In this document: positions 19,243 to 29,000 of the stretch, piece after piece
Numbering within the stretch: position 1 is the stretch's first letter
How the letters are laid out: the number at the start of each line of letters is the position of its first letter
Notes under the pieces: generated by a model
Databases searched by the model: none
Told to the model about the DNA's origin: nothing
The model's input: the letters and a program-made list of their open reading frames with translations, nothing else
From: Stentor roeselii
Taxonomy: Eukaryota; Ciliophora; Heterotrichea; Heterotrichida; Stentoridae
Reading direction: 5' to 3'
NCBI GenBank assembly: GCA_006503475.1
Contig: RSEH01000048.1
Span: forward strand, 62,001-126,000
DNA length: 64,000 nt
Position numbers and translations under genes: made by a program

Positions 19243-22200
19243 TCATTTAAATTTCTTTTGTCTCAGACCTGGAGACTGAACTCGTAGCGATTTTTCACTT
19301 GCTGAACTCATTGGAATATTTACTTTGATATTCCCAGATTCCTGTCTTTTAAGCACTTTTCCTTTATTATCTCTCTGAGAGTCAGCATATATTTTTTTAA
19401 TAGCTTTTAAAGTGCTTTCAACGACACAGGTGTCTTCAGGGTCAGGACTGACTAAAGAAAACACAAACTGAGTGATTTTCGAGAGTCCTTCATTAAGACA
19501 ATTGATTTCTTCAGCCTGTTTTTCAATTTCCTTCTTAAAATATCCTTCATCACTGCTCTTTTTCTTCATATCAGTTAAAATCCGATTGCATTTTTCCAGT
19601 TCTCCAGTTTTTGCCTTTACTTGATTTTCAAGTCCGACGATATTTTCCTCGAGTTTCTTAATTTTCCAGTTTTGTCTGTCAGCAGGTTCAACTTCCCAGT
19701 AGTTTTTTTCAGTGACTTTCAGAAAGTCTTCGTTGATTTTAGTGATTTCTTTTAACATTCGCAGGTTGTCTTCTTTTAGTTGAGAGTTCATCGCCCTTGT
19801 CTCTGTGAAGTCTCTTTTTATGCGTGACTCGTTGTCGCGGATTGTTTTTAACTCGGTCATTAGCTCTTCTCGGGCATCTAGGCTTTGAAGAAGGTTTTCT
19901 TTTACTTGGGTTAGTTCTGTTTGTGCGGCTTCGTGCTTTTTTCTTTCGAGTTCTGCTTCTTTTCTTTTTAGGTCGAATGAAGTTTCAAGTTCGCTGAAAC
20001 CTTTGCTTTTTAGGTCGTTTAGTTCTTTTTCTTTGGTCTTGAGAAGTTTGGTTAGGTACTCACACTGTTTTTCATGATACTTATCATTATTACTTTGCTG
20101 CATATCCATCTTCAGCAAATCCAATTCCTGTCTCAACTGCTGAATTATTGAATTTTTTCCTTCAACCTGCCTTTGCCAGTCATTCAAATCACTTCCAAGC
20201 GCCGATGTTCCTCTCACAAAGTCCATCTTCTGTTTGATCTCTTCCTTAAGCCTTGCAACCTCAGATCTCGACTTTTCAAGTTCATCCTGTGCAAAAGCCA
20301 GTTCAGTTTTACTGAAATTGATGGAAGTCAGCATTTCCGTCGATTCTTTCTCTAAACTTTCAATTTTTTGCTGAAGTTTTCCCTGCAAAATCGAAGATTC
20401 CTTAATTTTTTTATGACTTTCCTGAAGTTCTTGTCGAACCCTTGAAAATTCACCTAATTGTTTATTTTGTTGTTCAGTTAAAAGTGACACTTGGGATTTT
20501 AATGAAGAGATTTCAAGGATTTGAACGTTTTCTTGGACTTTTTGATGCTCTAGCTGAGAGTAGAGAGAATTTTTGCAGTCTTCTGAAGCTTTTAGAGAGT
20601 TTTCTAGAGCTTTTAAGGACTCGGAGTAGTTTTGGATGATTTTTGACTGTCCTGAAGACTTATCTTCCATTTTTTTTTGTTTTTCGAGTAAGTCTTGAAC
20701 GTTTTTCCTGTATTCTTCTTGAGTTCTTTCAAAGTTTTCATGTGATTTTTGCAGTTTTTGCTTAAGTTCCATGATTTCTTCTTCAAAAGGAGCACTTTTC
20801 TGTTTTTCTATTAAAAACTCTTCACTGACTTCCAAGAAGCTTTTTTCAAGTGTCTGTATTTTTTCTTTTTCCAGTGATTTCTGCTTTTCCAGTTCTTCAA
20901 CAAGTAAATTTTTCAGTTCTAACTGGCTGAGCACCTGTTTTTTTTCTTTATTCGCCTGTTCTAAAGCGAATTTAAGGTCTTTGTTTTCATTGCTGAGTTT
21001 AAAATTCGTGATTTTTCCTTCTTCACAAACAGTCGTCATACTCTTCAAGGTCTTTTTCAGTTCTTCTACCTGAGTAAAGAGGAGGTCAGCCTGAATCTTG
21101 CATTGTTCCTGTTCGTTTAAAAGGTTGATACAAAGGATTTCTTGTTCTTTGTGTTTTTTGTTCTTTTCTTCAATGACTTGGAAGAGTTCTCTGTTCTTTT
21201 GGACTGAGTTTTTCAAGTCATTTTTCAAGTTTTGAAGTTCTTTTTGGACATCTGAACAGTTTTCATTGATTTCCTGGCTTTTTCGAAGGTCCTGCTCGAG
21301 AATCTGGAATTCTTTTCGGGAATCAGCGAGTTTTTTTTCTAAGGTTTTTAAGTCGAAAATAAAGTTTTTAACTTGCTCTGAATGTTTTGCTTCTAATTCT
21401 TTGATTTTCGCCTGGTTTTCAAACTCAGCAGATTTAAGTCGTTCTTCATATTCAAAAACTTGACTTTCAGCAGCTTCGACCTGTTCTTTTAAGTGCTTCC
21501 TGCTTTTTTCCTTTAGAATTTCCAGATTTTCCTGAAAACATTTTTGTTGACCAGTGAAATTTTTTTCTTTATTTCTGAGTTCTTGAATAATTTCTTCATT
21601 TTCCAAAATTTTCTCATGAAACTCTTGATTTTTTTCTATTAATTTCGCGTTTTTCGCTTCAAAATCGCAAATTTTTTCAGAGTCTTTTTTCCATTTTTCT
21701 TCAAGTTCAGAGTACTTTGCAAGGTGATTATTGAATTTTTTAAGTAGTTCTTCTTGAGCGACTTTGACACATTGATAGTCGATAGTAAGAGCCTTGTTCT
21801 TATTTTTTTCTTTTTCCAGTTCATTATTGGCGAGTTTTAAAGAGTCCTCGATTTTTTTAACTGACTCAATCGACTGGAAGTAAATAGTTTGAAGTTGTTC
21901 TTTTTCTCCAACAACGAATTCTTTTGACTTTTCTAAAGAGTCCAGAAGGGTTTCTAAGGATTTTAACTTCTGTTCCAAATCTTCAGTTTCAACTTTTTCA
22001 GCACTGAGCTGCTCGCTCAGTGATTTTTTTTCAGTTTCAAGTCGTGAGATTGATTTTTTGCTTTCTTCAAGTTTTTTTCTAAGGTCAGATAAGTCTCCTT
22101 GCAAGTTTTCCAGGTTTTTGATGAGTTTTTCTTTATCTGAAGAAAGATGTTTGACTTCTGAGCCAAGGTTTTCCTTTTCTAGTCTAAGCAGCTGGTCTTC

Positions 22201-25200
22201 AATAAGAAGATTTTCCTTTTCACAAGAAATTTGTTGAACTTCTTCTGAAAGTTTTTCTTTTTCCTTGAAAAGATTTTCAAGTTTTTCTTGGATTTCGCGT
22301 TTTTCTTTCTCAGTTTTTTGAAGAGCGAGTTTCAGGTTTTTTTTGTCGGTTTCTGAGATTTTTAGCAGTTCTTCTGTTTTTTCCTTGAAGTTTTCGACTT
22401 CTTTTTTAAGGATATTCGCTTTTTGAGATTCGGATTTTTCGACTTCGAGTTGGTCTGAAAGAGATTCGATAGAAGACTGAAGAAGGTTGTTTTTTATGAC
22501 AAGTTGATCGAAATCCCGAGTTTTTTCTAACATTTTCTGTTTTTCTTTTAAACTTTCTTCAACCTGAACGAGAAGTTTTTCATTTTTTTCTTGAGTTTCT
22601 CGAAGAAGAACTTGAATTATTTCCTTTTCAACAATTGAGTCTTTTTTATTTTTTTCAAGAAGAACTCGAGTTTCAATGACCTCATCATTGATTCTTTCAT
22701 TTTTCTTTATTTCTTTTGCAAGTCGTTCAGCAGTGTTATTTTCTCTGTTTTTTCCTTCATTGATTTCAAAGGCAAGTTTGAAATTTTGACATTTAATGAT
22801 ATCAAGTTCTTTCACCAGTTCAGTTTTTTCTATTGCGAGCTTTTGTAGAGCTTCATTATGTTTTTTCATCATTCTTTCCTTCAAGATATCTGAGTGAAGC
22901 TTCTCCCTTTCAATGATTTCTTTTAACCTTTGAACTTCTTCATCAAGACTTTGTTCATTTTCTTGAGATTCTGCAAGATTTTTCTCTTTTTCCATCAATT
23001 TTTCTTTTATTTGTCCAAGTGTGAAACTCGCTGATTTTAAGTCGAGTTGAGAGGCTTCTTGAGTTTTAAGAAGGTGAGAATAAGAAGTGCTTAGTTCGTT
23101 GTAAGACTTTTTTAAGGAGTTCAGGTCTTGTTCAAGGTCGAGGACACGCTTTTTGTAGTCGTCGCGCTCTGATAGGGCCAAAGCTAATGTCTTGTTTCCT
23201 GTTGGGTCTTGAAGGGATTTTATTATTTCTGACTGGTCTTGCGAAAGCTTCTCGAGAATGGAGAGGTTGTGATGAAGGGTTAATGATTTTTCAGATGTGA
23301 TTGTTATTTGGGTTGTTAGAGCATTTATCTCGTTTTTTAGGTACTCTGCACTTTCGGTTAGGTTATCGATTTCTTGTGTTGCTAGGAGGTGTTCTCGCTC
23401 TTTTTCTTCGTATTGCTGACGGGATATTTCGAGTTGGCTTTCGAGGATGCAGCACTTTTCAGTGCAAGTTAAAAGTTCAGCGACTTTCGCATTCAAACCC
23501 TCCACAGATTTCTCTAAAGATATTTTTTCCACATACAACTTCTCCTTAACTTGAGTTTCATTGACAAGTTTAAGTTTCAATTCTTCAATTTCTTTCTCAA
23601 ACCTAAAGCAATTTTCTAAATTTTGATGTTGATTTTGACTAAAGTGATTATCAGGCATACTCTGAAATTCTTTGATTTTTTCATTTAGCTCTTCAATTTT
23701 TTTCTTCATTTGTTCTATCTGACTTTCATATTTTTCTTCAAATCCCTGAAAAATCAAGTCAAGATCTTTTCCCATCAGCACCTCTTTAAACACACTTTTA
23801 ACCTTTTCCCTCTCCAGACAGCTATTTTTAAGTCCATCACAAAGCCTTTCAGTAAATTCCTTCAAACGAGTATTTTCCTGTCTAGTAGAAGCAAAAGCAC
23901 TTTCAATTTCAGCTCTAAGTTCATTAATTTCCTCATAAAGCATTTTATTCTCAGCAGTGAGTTTAGCAACAACCGGGTTATTTTCAAGTAATTCTCTTAA
24001 GACCTGCACCTCTTCCATCACTTCTTGAAATGCGCTTTGGCCTTGACTGATTTTTTCAATGGTGCTGTTTCTGAACTTAAGAATCATTTTATCATGAGCC
24101 GCTCGACTTTCCAGTTGATTGACAAGATTTTTAAGGTTTTGAATGGTGTTGTCTCTGTCATTTAGCATTTTTTGCCATTCTTTTTCGCCTTCAATTCTGA
24201 GTTTCAGGTTATTTTCAAGCAAAGTCTCGACTTCCAAGTTCTTTTCAAAAGTGCTGACTAGTTTAGGAAGGTCTAACTCGACCCCTGCACATTTTGGGCA
24301 TTTGTTTACTGCGAGTTCTGCGATTTGTCTTACGTTTTCTAGTTCTTCCTTTAGTCTTCGGATTTCTCCTTTTAGAAGTAGGACTGTTCCTGAAGTGTCT
24401 TCGTTTATCACTGCGGAGTTTCGGATTAGTTTCGCCCTTTGGGCGAACTTTAGAGTTGATAAGGTTTCTGATAAGGTGGAAAGTGCTGGGGATACGTTTG
24501 CGATTATAAAAGTTCGGGCGTTGCCTCCGAGTGAGTCTCTTAATAAAAAGGTTAGCTTTGAGTCTCGATATGGAATGTGCCGAGGTCTACCTTCTGAAAC
24601 TTCAACCAGCGAGTTAATAACATTACCGAGCGCAGACAAAGACTTATTAATCATCCCCGCTTCTTTCAACCTTTCCCCAAGACAAGCGGTCGTTTTTTGC
24701 CTTTCACTTCCAGCCAAGTCAATCAAGTTAAACCTACTAGACTTAAAATTTGTAAGTCCATCAAAATCACTTCTACTTTCAATATTAACAGTAAAAACAG
24801 AGTGACTTCTCGAGCTTTCCTTATTCATAGTCGTTGAACTGACATGTCTATTTCTAGCTCCAGATTTTAACAGTCCATAAGTTTGAAGCAGATTTCTACA
24901 TGGTTGTTCAATGAGGCCTTCAACATAGACTCCTTTTTTCATATCTTCCCTCATCTGAAGGTTGTGAGGGTTGGGGTCGAGTAAGTCGTTGATCTGTTCT
25001 TGATAGATCTCAAGATAAGAGCACTTTACTAAGAACTCTATTTTAGATGACTTCACTGCTGATGTGATACTTCCGAAGATGTACTCGAAACAACGTGGAA
25101 GGACTCCTCGGAACAGGTAAAGGCTCGAGTCAGGACTTATGTCCTCCGCGCCTGATCCTTGAATTGTGAAAGTCTTACCTGAGCCTGTTTGTCCATAAGC

Positions 25201-25449
25201 GAAAATAGTCCCGTTGTATCCACTCATGCAAGCACTGGCAATCGGCCTTCCGACCATTTCGAATAATTTTTCTTGAGAAGTGCCTTCATCAGCGACATAA
25301 TCATAAGTAAAAGATTTTTGATCACTGATAAGAATAGTTTGGAAATTATCAGAAACACGAAGACACTTTTTACCGCCTTCTGATATTTCTTTTTCGTTTA
25401 ATGGCCTTACTCTAACAGCTACTTTGACATTGTCTTTACTTTCTACCAT
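19243..25449 (-). CDS. Kinesin-12 (KIF15/KLP2-like), N-terminal motor with very long coiled coil
   Basis: A 2068-aa plus-end-type kinesin. The motor is N-terminal: VKVAVRVRPL at the start, P-loop GQTGSGKT at ~86-93, switch I NKESSRSH, switch II DLAGSERQK and RDSKLTFLLRDSLGGN. Features specific to kinesin-12 are RGVLPRCFEYIF, MREDMKKGVYVEG and, just after the motor, FAQRAKLIRNSAVINEDTSG, matching the neck of KIF15. Nearly everything from residue ~360 to ~2010 is heptad-rich coiled coil. The end is a short basic tail. KIF15 (about 1390 aa in human) works on spindle microtubules as a dimer or tetramer, and this protein is much longer, mostly through extra coiled coil. The stop is TGA. No intron is required over 6.2 kb. 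Confidence 0.92.
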   Translation of the reverse strand: MVESKDNVKVAVRVRPLNEKEISEGGKKCLRVSDNFQTILISDQKSFTYDYVADEGTSQEKLFEMVGRPIASACMSGYNGTIFAYGQTGSGKTFTIQGSGAEDISPDSSLYLFRGVLPRCFEYIFGSITSAVKSSKIEFLVKCSYLEIYQEQINDLLDPNPHNLQMREDMKKGVYVEGLIEQPCRNLLQTYGLLKSGARNRHVSSTTMNKESSRSHSVFTVNIESRSDFDGLTNFKSSRFNLIDLAGSERQKTTACLGERLKEAGMINKSLSALGNVINSLVEVSEGRPRHIPYRDSKLTFLLRDSLGGNARTFIIANVSPALSTLSETLSTLKFAQRAKLIRNSAVINEDTSGTVLLLKGEIRRLKEELENVRQIAELAVNKCPKCAGVELDLPKLVSTFEKNLEVETLLENNLKLRIEGEKEWQKMLNDRDNTIQNLKNLVNQLESRAAHDKMILKFRNSTIEKISQGQSAFQEVMEEVQVLRELLENNPVVAKLTAENKMLYEEINELRAEIESAFASTRQENTRLKEFTERLCDGLKNSCLEREKVKSVFKEVLMGKDLDLIFQGFEEKYESQIEQMKKKIEELNEKIKEFQSMPDNHFSQNQHQNLENCFRFEKEIEELKLKLVNETQVKEKLYVEKISLEKSVEGLNAKVAELLTCTEKCCILESQLEISRQQYEEKEREHLLATQEIDNLTESAEYLKNEINALTTQITITSEKSLTLHHNLSILEKLSQDQSEIIKSLQDPTGNKTLALALSERDDYKKRVLDLEQDLNSLKKSYNELSTSYSHLLKTQEASQLDLKSASFTLGQIKEKLMEKEKNLAESQENEQSLDEEVQRLKEIIEREKLHSDILKERMMKKHNEALQKLAIEKTELVKELDIIKCQNFKLAFEINEGKNRENNTAERLAKEIKKNERINDEVIETRVLLEKNKKDSIVEKEIIQVLLRETQEKNEKLLVQVEESLKEKQKMLEKTRDFDQLVIKNNLLQSSIESLSDQLEVEKSESQKANILKKEVENFKEKTEELLKISETDKKNLKLALQKTEKEKREIQEKLENLFKEKEKLSEEVQQISCEKENLLIEDQLLRLEKENLGSEVKHLSSDKEKLIKNLENLQGDLSDLRKKLEESKKSISRLETEKKSLSEQLSAEKVETEDLEQKLKSLETLLDSLEKSKEFVVGEKEQLQTIYFQSIESVKKIEDSLKLANNELEKEKNKNKALTIDYQCVKVAQEELLKKFNNHLAKYSELEEKWKKDSEKICDFEAKNAKLIEKNQEFHEKILENEEIIQELRNKEKNFTGQQKCFQENLEILKEKSRKHLKEQVEAAESQVFEYEERLKSAEFENQAKIKELEAKHSEQVKNFIFDLKTLEKKLADSRKEFQILEQDLRKSQEINENCSDVQKELQNLKNDLKNSVQKNRELFQVIEEKNKKHKEQEILCINLLNEQEQCKIQADLLFTQVEELKKTLKSMTTVCEEGKITNFKLSNENKDLKFALEQANKEKKQVLSQLELKNLLVEELEKQKSLEKEKIQTLEKSFLEVSEEFLIEKQKSAPFEEEIMELKQKLQKSHENFERTQEEYRKNVQDLLEKQKKMEDKSSGQSKIIQNYSESLKALENSLKASEDCKNSLYSQLEHQKVQENVQILEISSLKSQVSLLTEQQNKQLGEFSRVRQELQESHKKIKESSILQGKLQQKIESLEKESTEMLTSINFSKTELAFAQDELEKSRSEVARLKEEIKQKMDFVRGTSALGSDLNDWQRQVEGKNSIIQQLRQELDLLKMDMQQSNNDKYHEKQCEYLTKLLKTKEKELNDLKSKGFSELETSFDLKRKEAELERKKHEAAQTELTQVKENLLQSLDAREELMTELKTIRDNESRIKRDFTETRAMNSQLKEDNLRMLKEITKINEDFLKVTEKNYWEVEPADRQNWKIKKLEENIVGLENQVKAKTGELEKCNRILTDMKKKSSDEGYFKKEIEKQAEEINCLNEGLSKITQFVFSLVSPDPEDTCVVESTLKAIKKIYADSQRDNKGKVLKRQESGNIKVNIPMSSASEKSLRVQSPGLRQKKFK

Positions 25450-25473
25450 TTATTGAGATCGAGGAACTATTAT

Positions 25474-25782
25474 CTAATCCTTTGGTTTTCTTACCCATCC
25501 AAGTAAAGAAGTCTCTCCAATCGGAAATCTCAGTTTTTTCTTGTAAAATATTTTTCCTATAACATCCCTAATCTGAATATCGTCTTTTCTCCTTGCAAGG
25601 TCTTTCTTCCTTTTTCTTAAATCTTGTCCAGGTGGTAACCGATACTTCATTTCCCAGGGGCCATGAAAAGGTCCAAGTTTCACTTTTCTCTCTTCCTGTC
25701 TAAAAAACTTCCAAAATTCTTCAAAAGCCTTTTCCTCAAAGCTTAAGCCGAGTCGTGTGGTCATGATCCAACCTTTTCTCAT
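25474..25782 (-). CDS. Small basic protein of unknown function
   Basis: A 102-aa protein rich in Lys, Arg and aromatic residues (FEEFWKFFRQEERKVKLG; RKRKKDLARRKDD), without membrane segment or recognised domain. I do not recognise it. A second in-frame ATG at 25764 (MTTRLGLSFEE) could be the real start, which would lengthen the tiny divergent gap to 24 bp. It is head-to-head with the LYR-motif gene, 6 bp away, and ends 24 bp from the kinesin-12 start. Sharing a promoter with a mitochondrial assembly factor and being small and basic, it might be mitochondrial, but that is a guess. Confidence 0.6.
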   Translation of the reverse strand: MRKGWIMTTRLGLSFEEKAFEEFWKFFRQEERKVKLGPFHGPWEMKYRLPPGQDLRKRKKDLARRKDDIQIRDVIGKIFYKKKLRFPIGETSLLGWVRKPKD

Positions 25783-25788
25783 TTATTA

Positions 25789-26148
25789 ATGTTTAACCCA
25801 TCCATAGCTGTTTATCGAAGACTTCTTAAAACTCTTAGAAAGAAGTTTGTTGGTGACAGGAAGACTTATGTTGAGATGAGGTCTTCTTTCAAGACAGATA
25901 TTTTAAAGCATAGACTTGAGGAGGACCCGGTTAAGATCTCTTCAATTGTCTTTGATTTGGACCAGGCTCGAGAGTGGATCACGACTGAAGTCATGAGGGC
26001 TGATTTGATGCAGGACGGGAAGTACAAGTTGAGGATCATCAAGGAACAGCTGCAGAGCTTTAATGTTAAACCTGTCAAAAAACCTCAACTTTTTGAATTT
26101 GATGTTCCTTGCAAGCTTGTCGTTGGAGATTCTTGTGAAAAGGACTAA
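25789..26148 (+). CDS. LYR-motif protein, MZM1/LYRM7-like
   Basis: A 119-aa protein with an N-terminal LYR-type motif (AVYRRLLKTLRKKFVGD) and the downstream conserved Phe within a short helical-bundle domain, then DLDQAREWITTEVMRADL. Size and layout fit the Complex1_LYR superfamily. The closest fit by pattern is the MZM1/LYRM7 group, which stabilises the Rieske iron-sulfur protein during complex III assembly in the mitochondrial matrix. LYR proteins bind acyl-ACP or the Fe-S delivery machinery. The exact subfamily is uncertain. The gene starts 6 bp from the divergent unknown gene and ends 16 bp from the stop of convergent CCT6. Confidence 0.72.
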   Translation: MFNPSIAVYRRLLKTLRKKFVGDRKTYVEMRSSFKTDILKHRLEEDPVKISSIVFDLDQAREWITTEVMRADLMQDGKYKLRIIKEQLQSFNVKPVKKPQLFEFDVPCKLVVGDSCEKD

Positions 26149-26164
26149 TCTTTATTAGAGTTAT

Positions 26165-27763
26165 CTAATTACCTCCACCCATTTGCTTACCTGCTCGCAT
26201 TACTTCGTCTACTAGGAGCAACTGCTGGGCTAGGACTGGAGCTAGCTGTAAAAATTGTTGCTTCACGCAATAATTATCGTAGATTCCTTCACTTGCTGGA
26301 CTTATTGGTGACTCGTCATTTATGTTTACCCCGACTGGAACTCCATGCTGCTCATACTCAGAAATCAATTTTAACAATACTTCCTGACTATCAAGTCCAG
26401 AGTTCTCAGCCAAAGTTCTCGGAATAACTAAAATAGCATCAGCAAAGGCATCAGCTCCAAGTCGAGCCTTTCCCTTAATATTCTTAAGTTCCCTTTTCAA
26501 TTCGACACTAACCGCGATTTCAAAAGCTCCAGCTCCAGGAACGACAGCCTTATCCTGAATAGTATTATAAACTGCTCTAAGTCCATCTCTGACAGCATCT
26601 TTTAACTGATTGATAGTATGTTCATTTTGCCCCTTGATCAAAATAGTGACAGAAAAAGTATTCGGCACATCTTCCAAGAAGGTGAATTTATCATCTCCAA
26701 GAGAAATCTCTGAAAACGATCCAGCCCATCCAAGATCAGCTTCAGTGAGATCATCAGCGGAATTAACAGCGTTTCCTCCACAGGCCAAAGGAATTCTTTC
26801 CATATTTCTCCTCTTCGCTCTTCTAAGTGCGACAATATTTTCCTTAGCGAGCATGTCAAGTGAAACAGGGTCGACACCTTTTTGATTAATGACGATGAAG
26901 TTCTTATCAGTTCCATCACAAACCTTTTTCTTCAAGGCAATGATTTTTTCAACTCTTTCATCAATCATTTTTCTTTCAGAGGCCTGAAGTTTTTCCCTTT
27001 GTTCTGCGGAATTGTAGAAAAACTGAGAGTTGACTTCAGTTTTTTCGTATTCTAAGTTGATGTTGCAACAAAGAACGTAACAATTTTTTGCTTTGGTTAA
27101 AGTGTCGGGGTGACGAGAACCGTGATCAAGGACTAGTCCTTTCACCAGTCGGGTGTCGGAGTTCATTTTATGTGGCATGTGCATGATTTCGACCATGTGC
27201 AAGTCGATTGATTTCTCGGGTTGTCTTATTGCGAGAACTGCGTCTGTTACGATTTCGGTCAGTTGACGAGCCATCTCTGGAATTAACTTTGTGCTGAGAC
27301 TTGAACGAGCCACGTTGATCAGAAGCTCACGGTCTACTTCTTTGTCTTGTTTGAATGATTGAAGAACGCGAAGAGCTACTTCTCGGGCTTTGTCGAAACC
27401 GTCGGCTAGCACCCTGGGATGTACACCTTCTCCTAAGAACCGCTCAGCTTGTCTCATCAACTCGCCAATGAACAAAACGTTGGACGTGGTGCCGTCTCCA
27501 ACTATTTCATCCTGGGCAGTCGATGCGCGGGCGATCATGGCAGCTGTCGGGTGTTGAATCTGCATTTCTTTAAGCAAAATGTTTCCGTCTTTTGTTAGCT
27601 TGATTTGACCCGCTCCTCCCACTAACATCTTCAAAGTTCCTCTTGGACCTAAATTTGTCCGCAGCACGTCTTGAAGACCTTTCGCCGCTGTCAGATTCAG
27701 GTTCAATGCTTGTGCCTTTCGGACTAGCTCTGCCTTGGAGTTCACGTATTGAAGGGCTGCCAT
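26165..27763 (-). CDS. CCT6: Chaperonin TCP-1 subunit zeta (CCT6)
   Basis: A 532-aa group II chaperonin subunit, full length for the family. Family ATP-site motifs are [24 protein letters not shown] and VGDGTTSNV. The N-terminus [22 protein letters not shown] and the segment [19 protein letters not shown] are characteristic of the zeta subunit. CCT folds actin and tubulin in the cytosol as a double ring of eight different subunits. No intron is needed. It is divergent from UROD with 62 bp between the start codons, which must hold both promoters. Confidence 0.93.
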   Translation of the reverse strand: MAALQYVNSKAELVRKAQALNLNLTAAKGLQDVLRTNLGPRGTLKMLVGGAGQIKLTKDGNILLKEMQIQHPTAAMIARASTAQDEIVGDGTTSNVLFIGELMRQAERFLGEGVHPRVLADGFDKAREVALRVLQSFKQDKEVDRELLINVARSSLSTKLIPEMARQLTEIVTDAVLAIRQPEKSIDLHMVEIMHMPHKMNSDTRLVKGLVLDHGSRHPDTLTKAKNCYVLCCNINLEYEKTEVNSQFFYNSAEQREKLQASERKMIDERVEKIIALKKKVCDGTDKNFIVINQKGVDPVSLDMLAKENIVALRRAKRRNMERIPLACGGNAVNSADDLTEADLGWAGSFSEISLGDDKFTFLEDVPNTFSVTILIKGQNEHTINQLKDAVRDGLRAVYNTIQDKAVVPGAGAFEIAVSVELKRELKNIKGKARLGADAFADAILVIPRTLAENSGLDSQEVLLKLISEYEQHGVPVGVNINDESPISPASEGIYDNYCVKQQFLQLAPVLAQQLLLVDEVMRAGKQMGGGN

Positions 27764-27825
27764 TTATTTTTATTAGTTGTGAAAGATTCAGCGCTTTCCA
27801 GGTGTTAGATGGTAATTCTTTATAA

Positions 27826-28953
27826 ATGGACCTGAAAGTTGCCCAAGACATCCCTCCTCGCGTTCCAACAAAAGAATACCCATCAGTCCTAAACGATAAC
27901 TTCCCATCAATGAAAAACTCTCGTCTAATAGAGGCCTCATTCAGAAAGCCAGTAGACCGTGTTCCAGTATGGGTGATGCGGCAAGCAGGTAGATACTTAC
28001 CCGAGTTTCTAGAAGTGAAAAAGTCTCATGATTTTTTCGAGATCTGCACAACTCCATCTCTAGCCTGCGAAGTGACTCTTCAGCCTCTTCGTCGTTTCGA
28101 TTTAGACAGTGCAATAATTTTTTCAGACATTTTAGTAGTTCCTCAGTTCATGGGTCTGGAAGTCCAGATGCTTGCAGGAAAAGGTCCAACTTTTCCCAGT
28201 CCCCTTGTTTCCCCTGAAGACCTTTCGAGACTTGTGATGCCTGACCCGTTGACTGCCTTTGAAAAATACTTGGATTCTCTTTATCTTACTCGACATTCAC
28301 TTCAGGGACACGTGCCAATCATCGGCTTTACTGGCGGACCTTTTACTCTTTTTACTTATATGATTGAAGGTGGCTCGTCTAATGCTTTTACTAAGTCCAG
28401 AAAGTGGCTTTTTGCTTATCCTGAAGAAAGTAAAAGACTTTTGGATATGATCACTGAAGTCGTCTGTCAGTTTTTAATTGCGCAGATCTCGGCAGGTGCT
28501 CAGATTTTGCAGGTCTTTGAATCTCATGCGGGACTTTTAGGGAAAAAAGACTTTTTGGAGTTTATTTGGCCTTATTTGGATAGGATTTCAAGGGTTTTAA
28601 AGGAAAAGTTTAAAGAGTACCCTCGACTTGAAGTGCCTTTGATTGTTTTTCCTAAAGATGCTGGGTTTGTTTTAGAAGAATTTATGAAAACTCAATTTGA
28701 TGTTGTGGGGGTTGATTGGACTGTTGACTTGCAAAGTGCTATGGAACTTGCAGGTCGGTATGGAAAAGCTATTCAGGGAAATCTTGACCCTGCTCTTCTT
28801 TATGCATCTGATGAAAATTTGAGGGAAAGGGCTTTAGAGATGGCTAGGATTGGGGGGAAGAATGGGTATATTGCTAATCTTGGACATGGCATTTATCCTG
28901 ATTGTAGTCCTGATAAACTTGCTATTTTCATTGATGCAGTTCATTCAATTTAG
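27826..28953 (+). CDS. UROD: Uroporphyrinogen decarboxylase
   Basis: A 375-aa enzyme converting uroporphyrinogen III to coproporphyrinogen III in haem synthesis, normally cytosolic. Signature sequences present are RVPVWVMRQAGRYLPEF near the N-terminus (substrate-binding Arg residues), IIFSDILVVPQ with the catalytic Asp, GFTGGPFTLFTYMIEGG, GVDWTVDLQSAM, IQGNLDPALL and the C-terminal ANLGHGIYPD. It matches the usual length, with a ~40-residue N-terminal extension that shows no strong targeting signal. The stop is TAG. Confidence 0.95.
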   Translation: MDLKVAQDIPPRVPTKEYPSVLNDNFPSMKNSRLIEASFRKPVDRVPVWVMRQAGRYLPEFLEVKKSHDFFEICTTPSLACEVTLQPLRRFDLDSAIIFSDILVVPQFMGLEVQMLAGKGPTFPSPLVSPEDLSRLVMPDPLTAFEKYLDSLYLTRHSLQGHVPIIGFTGGPFTLFTYMIEGGSSNAFTKSRKWLFAYPEESKRLLDMITEVVCQFLIAQISAGAQILQVFESHAGLLGKKDFLEFIWPYLDRISRVLKEKFKEYPRLEVPLIVFPKDAGFVLEEFMKTQFDVVGVDWTVDLQSAMELAGRYGKAIQGNLDPALLYASDENLRERALEMARIGGKNGYIANLGHGIYPDCSPDKLAIFIDAVHSI

Positions 28954-29000
28954 ATAAGGTAGATTGAGAAGTAATTTTTATATATTTTCTCCATTCAATA

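Noticed and set aside
20173-24805. Several long open frames on the plus strand across the long kinesin, up to 220 codons
   Set aside because: They are antisense shadows of a heptad-rich coding sequence; they encode Ser/Phe/Leu-rich strings with no domain.
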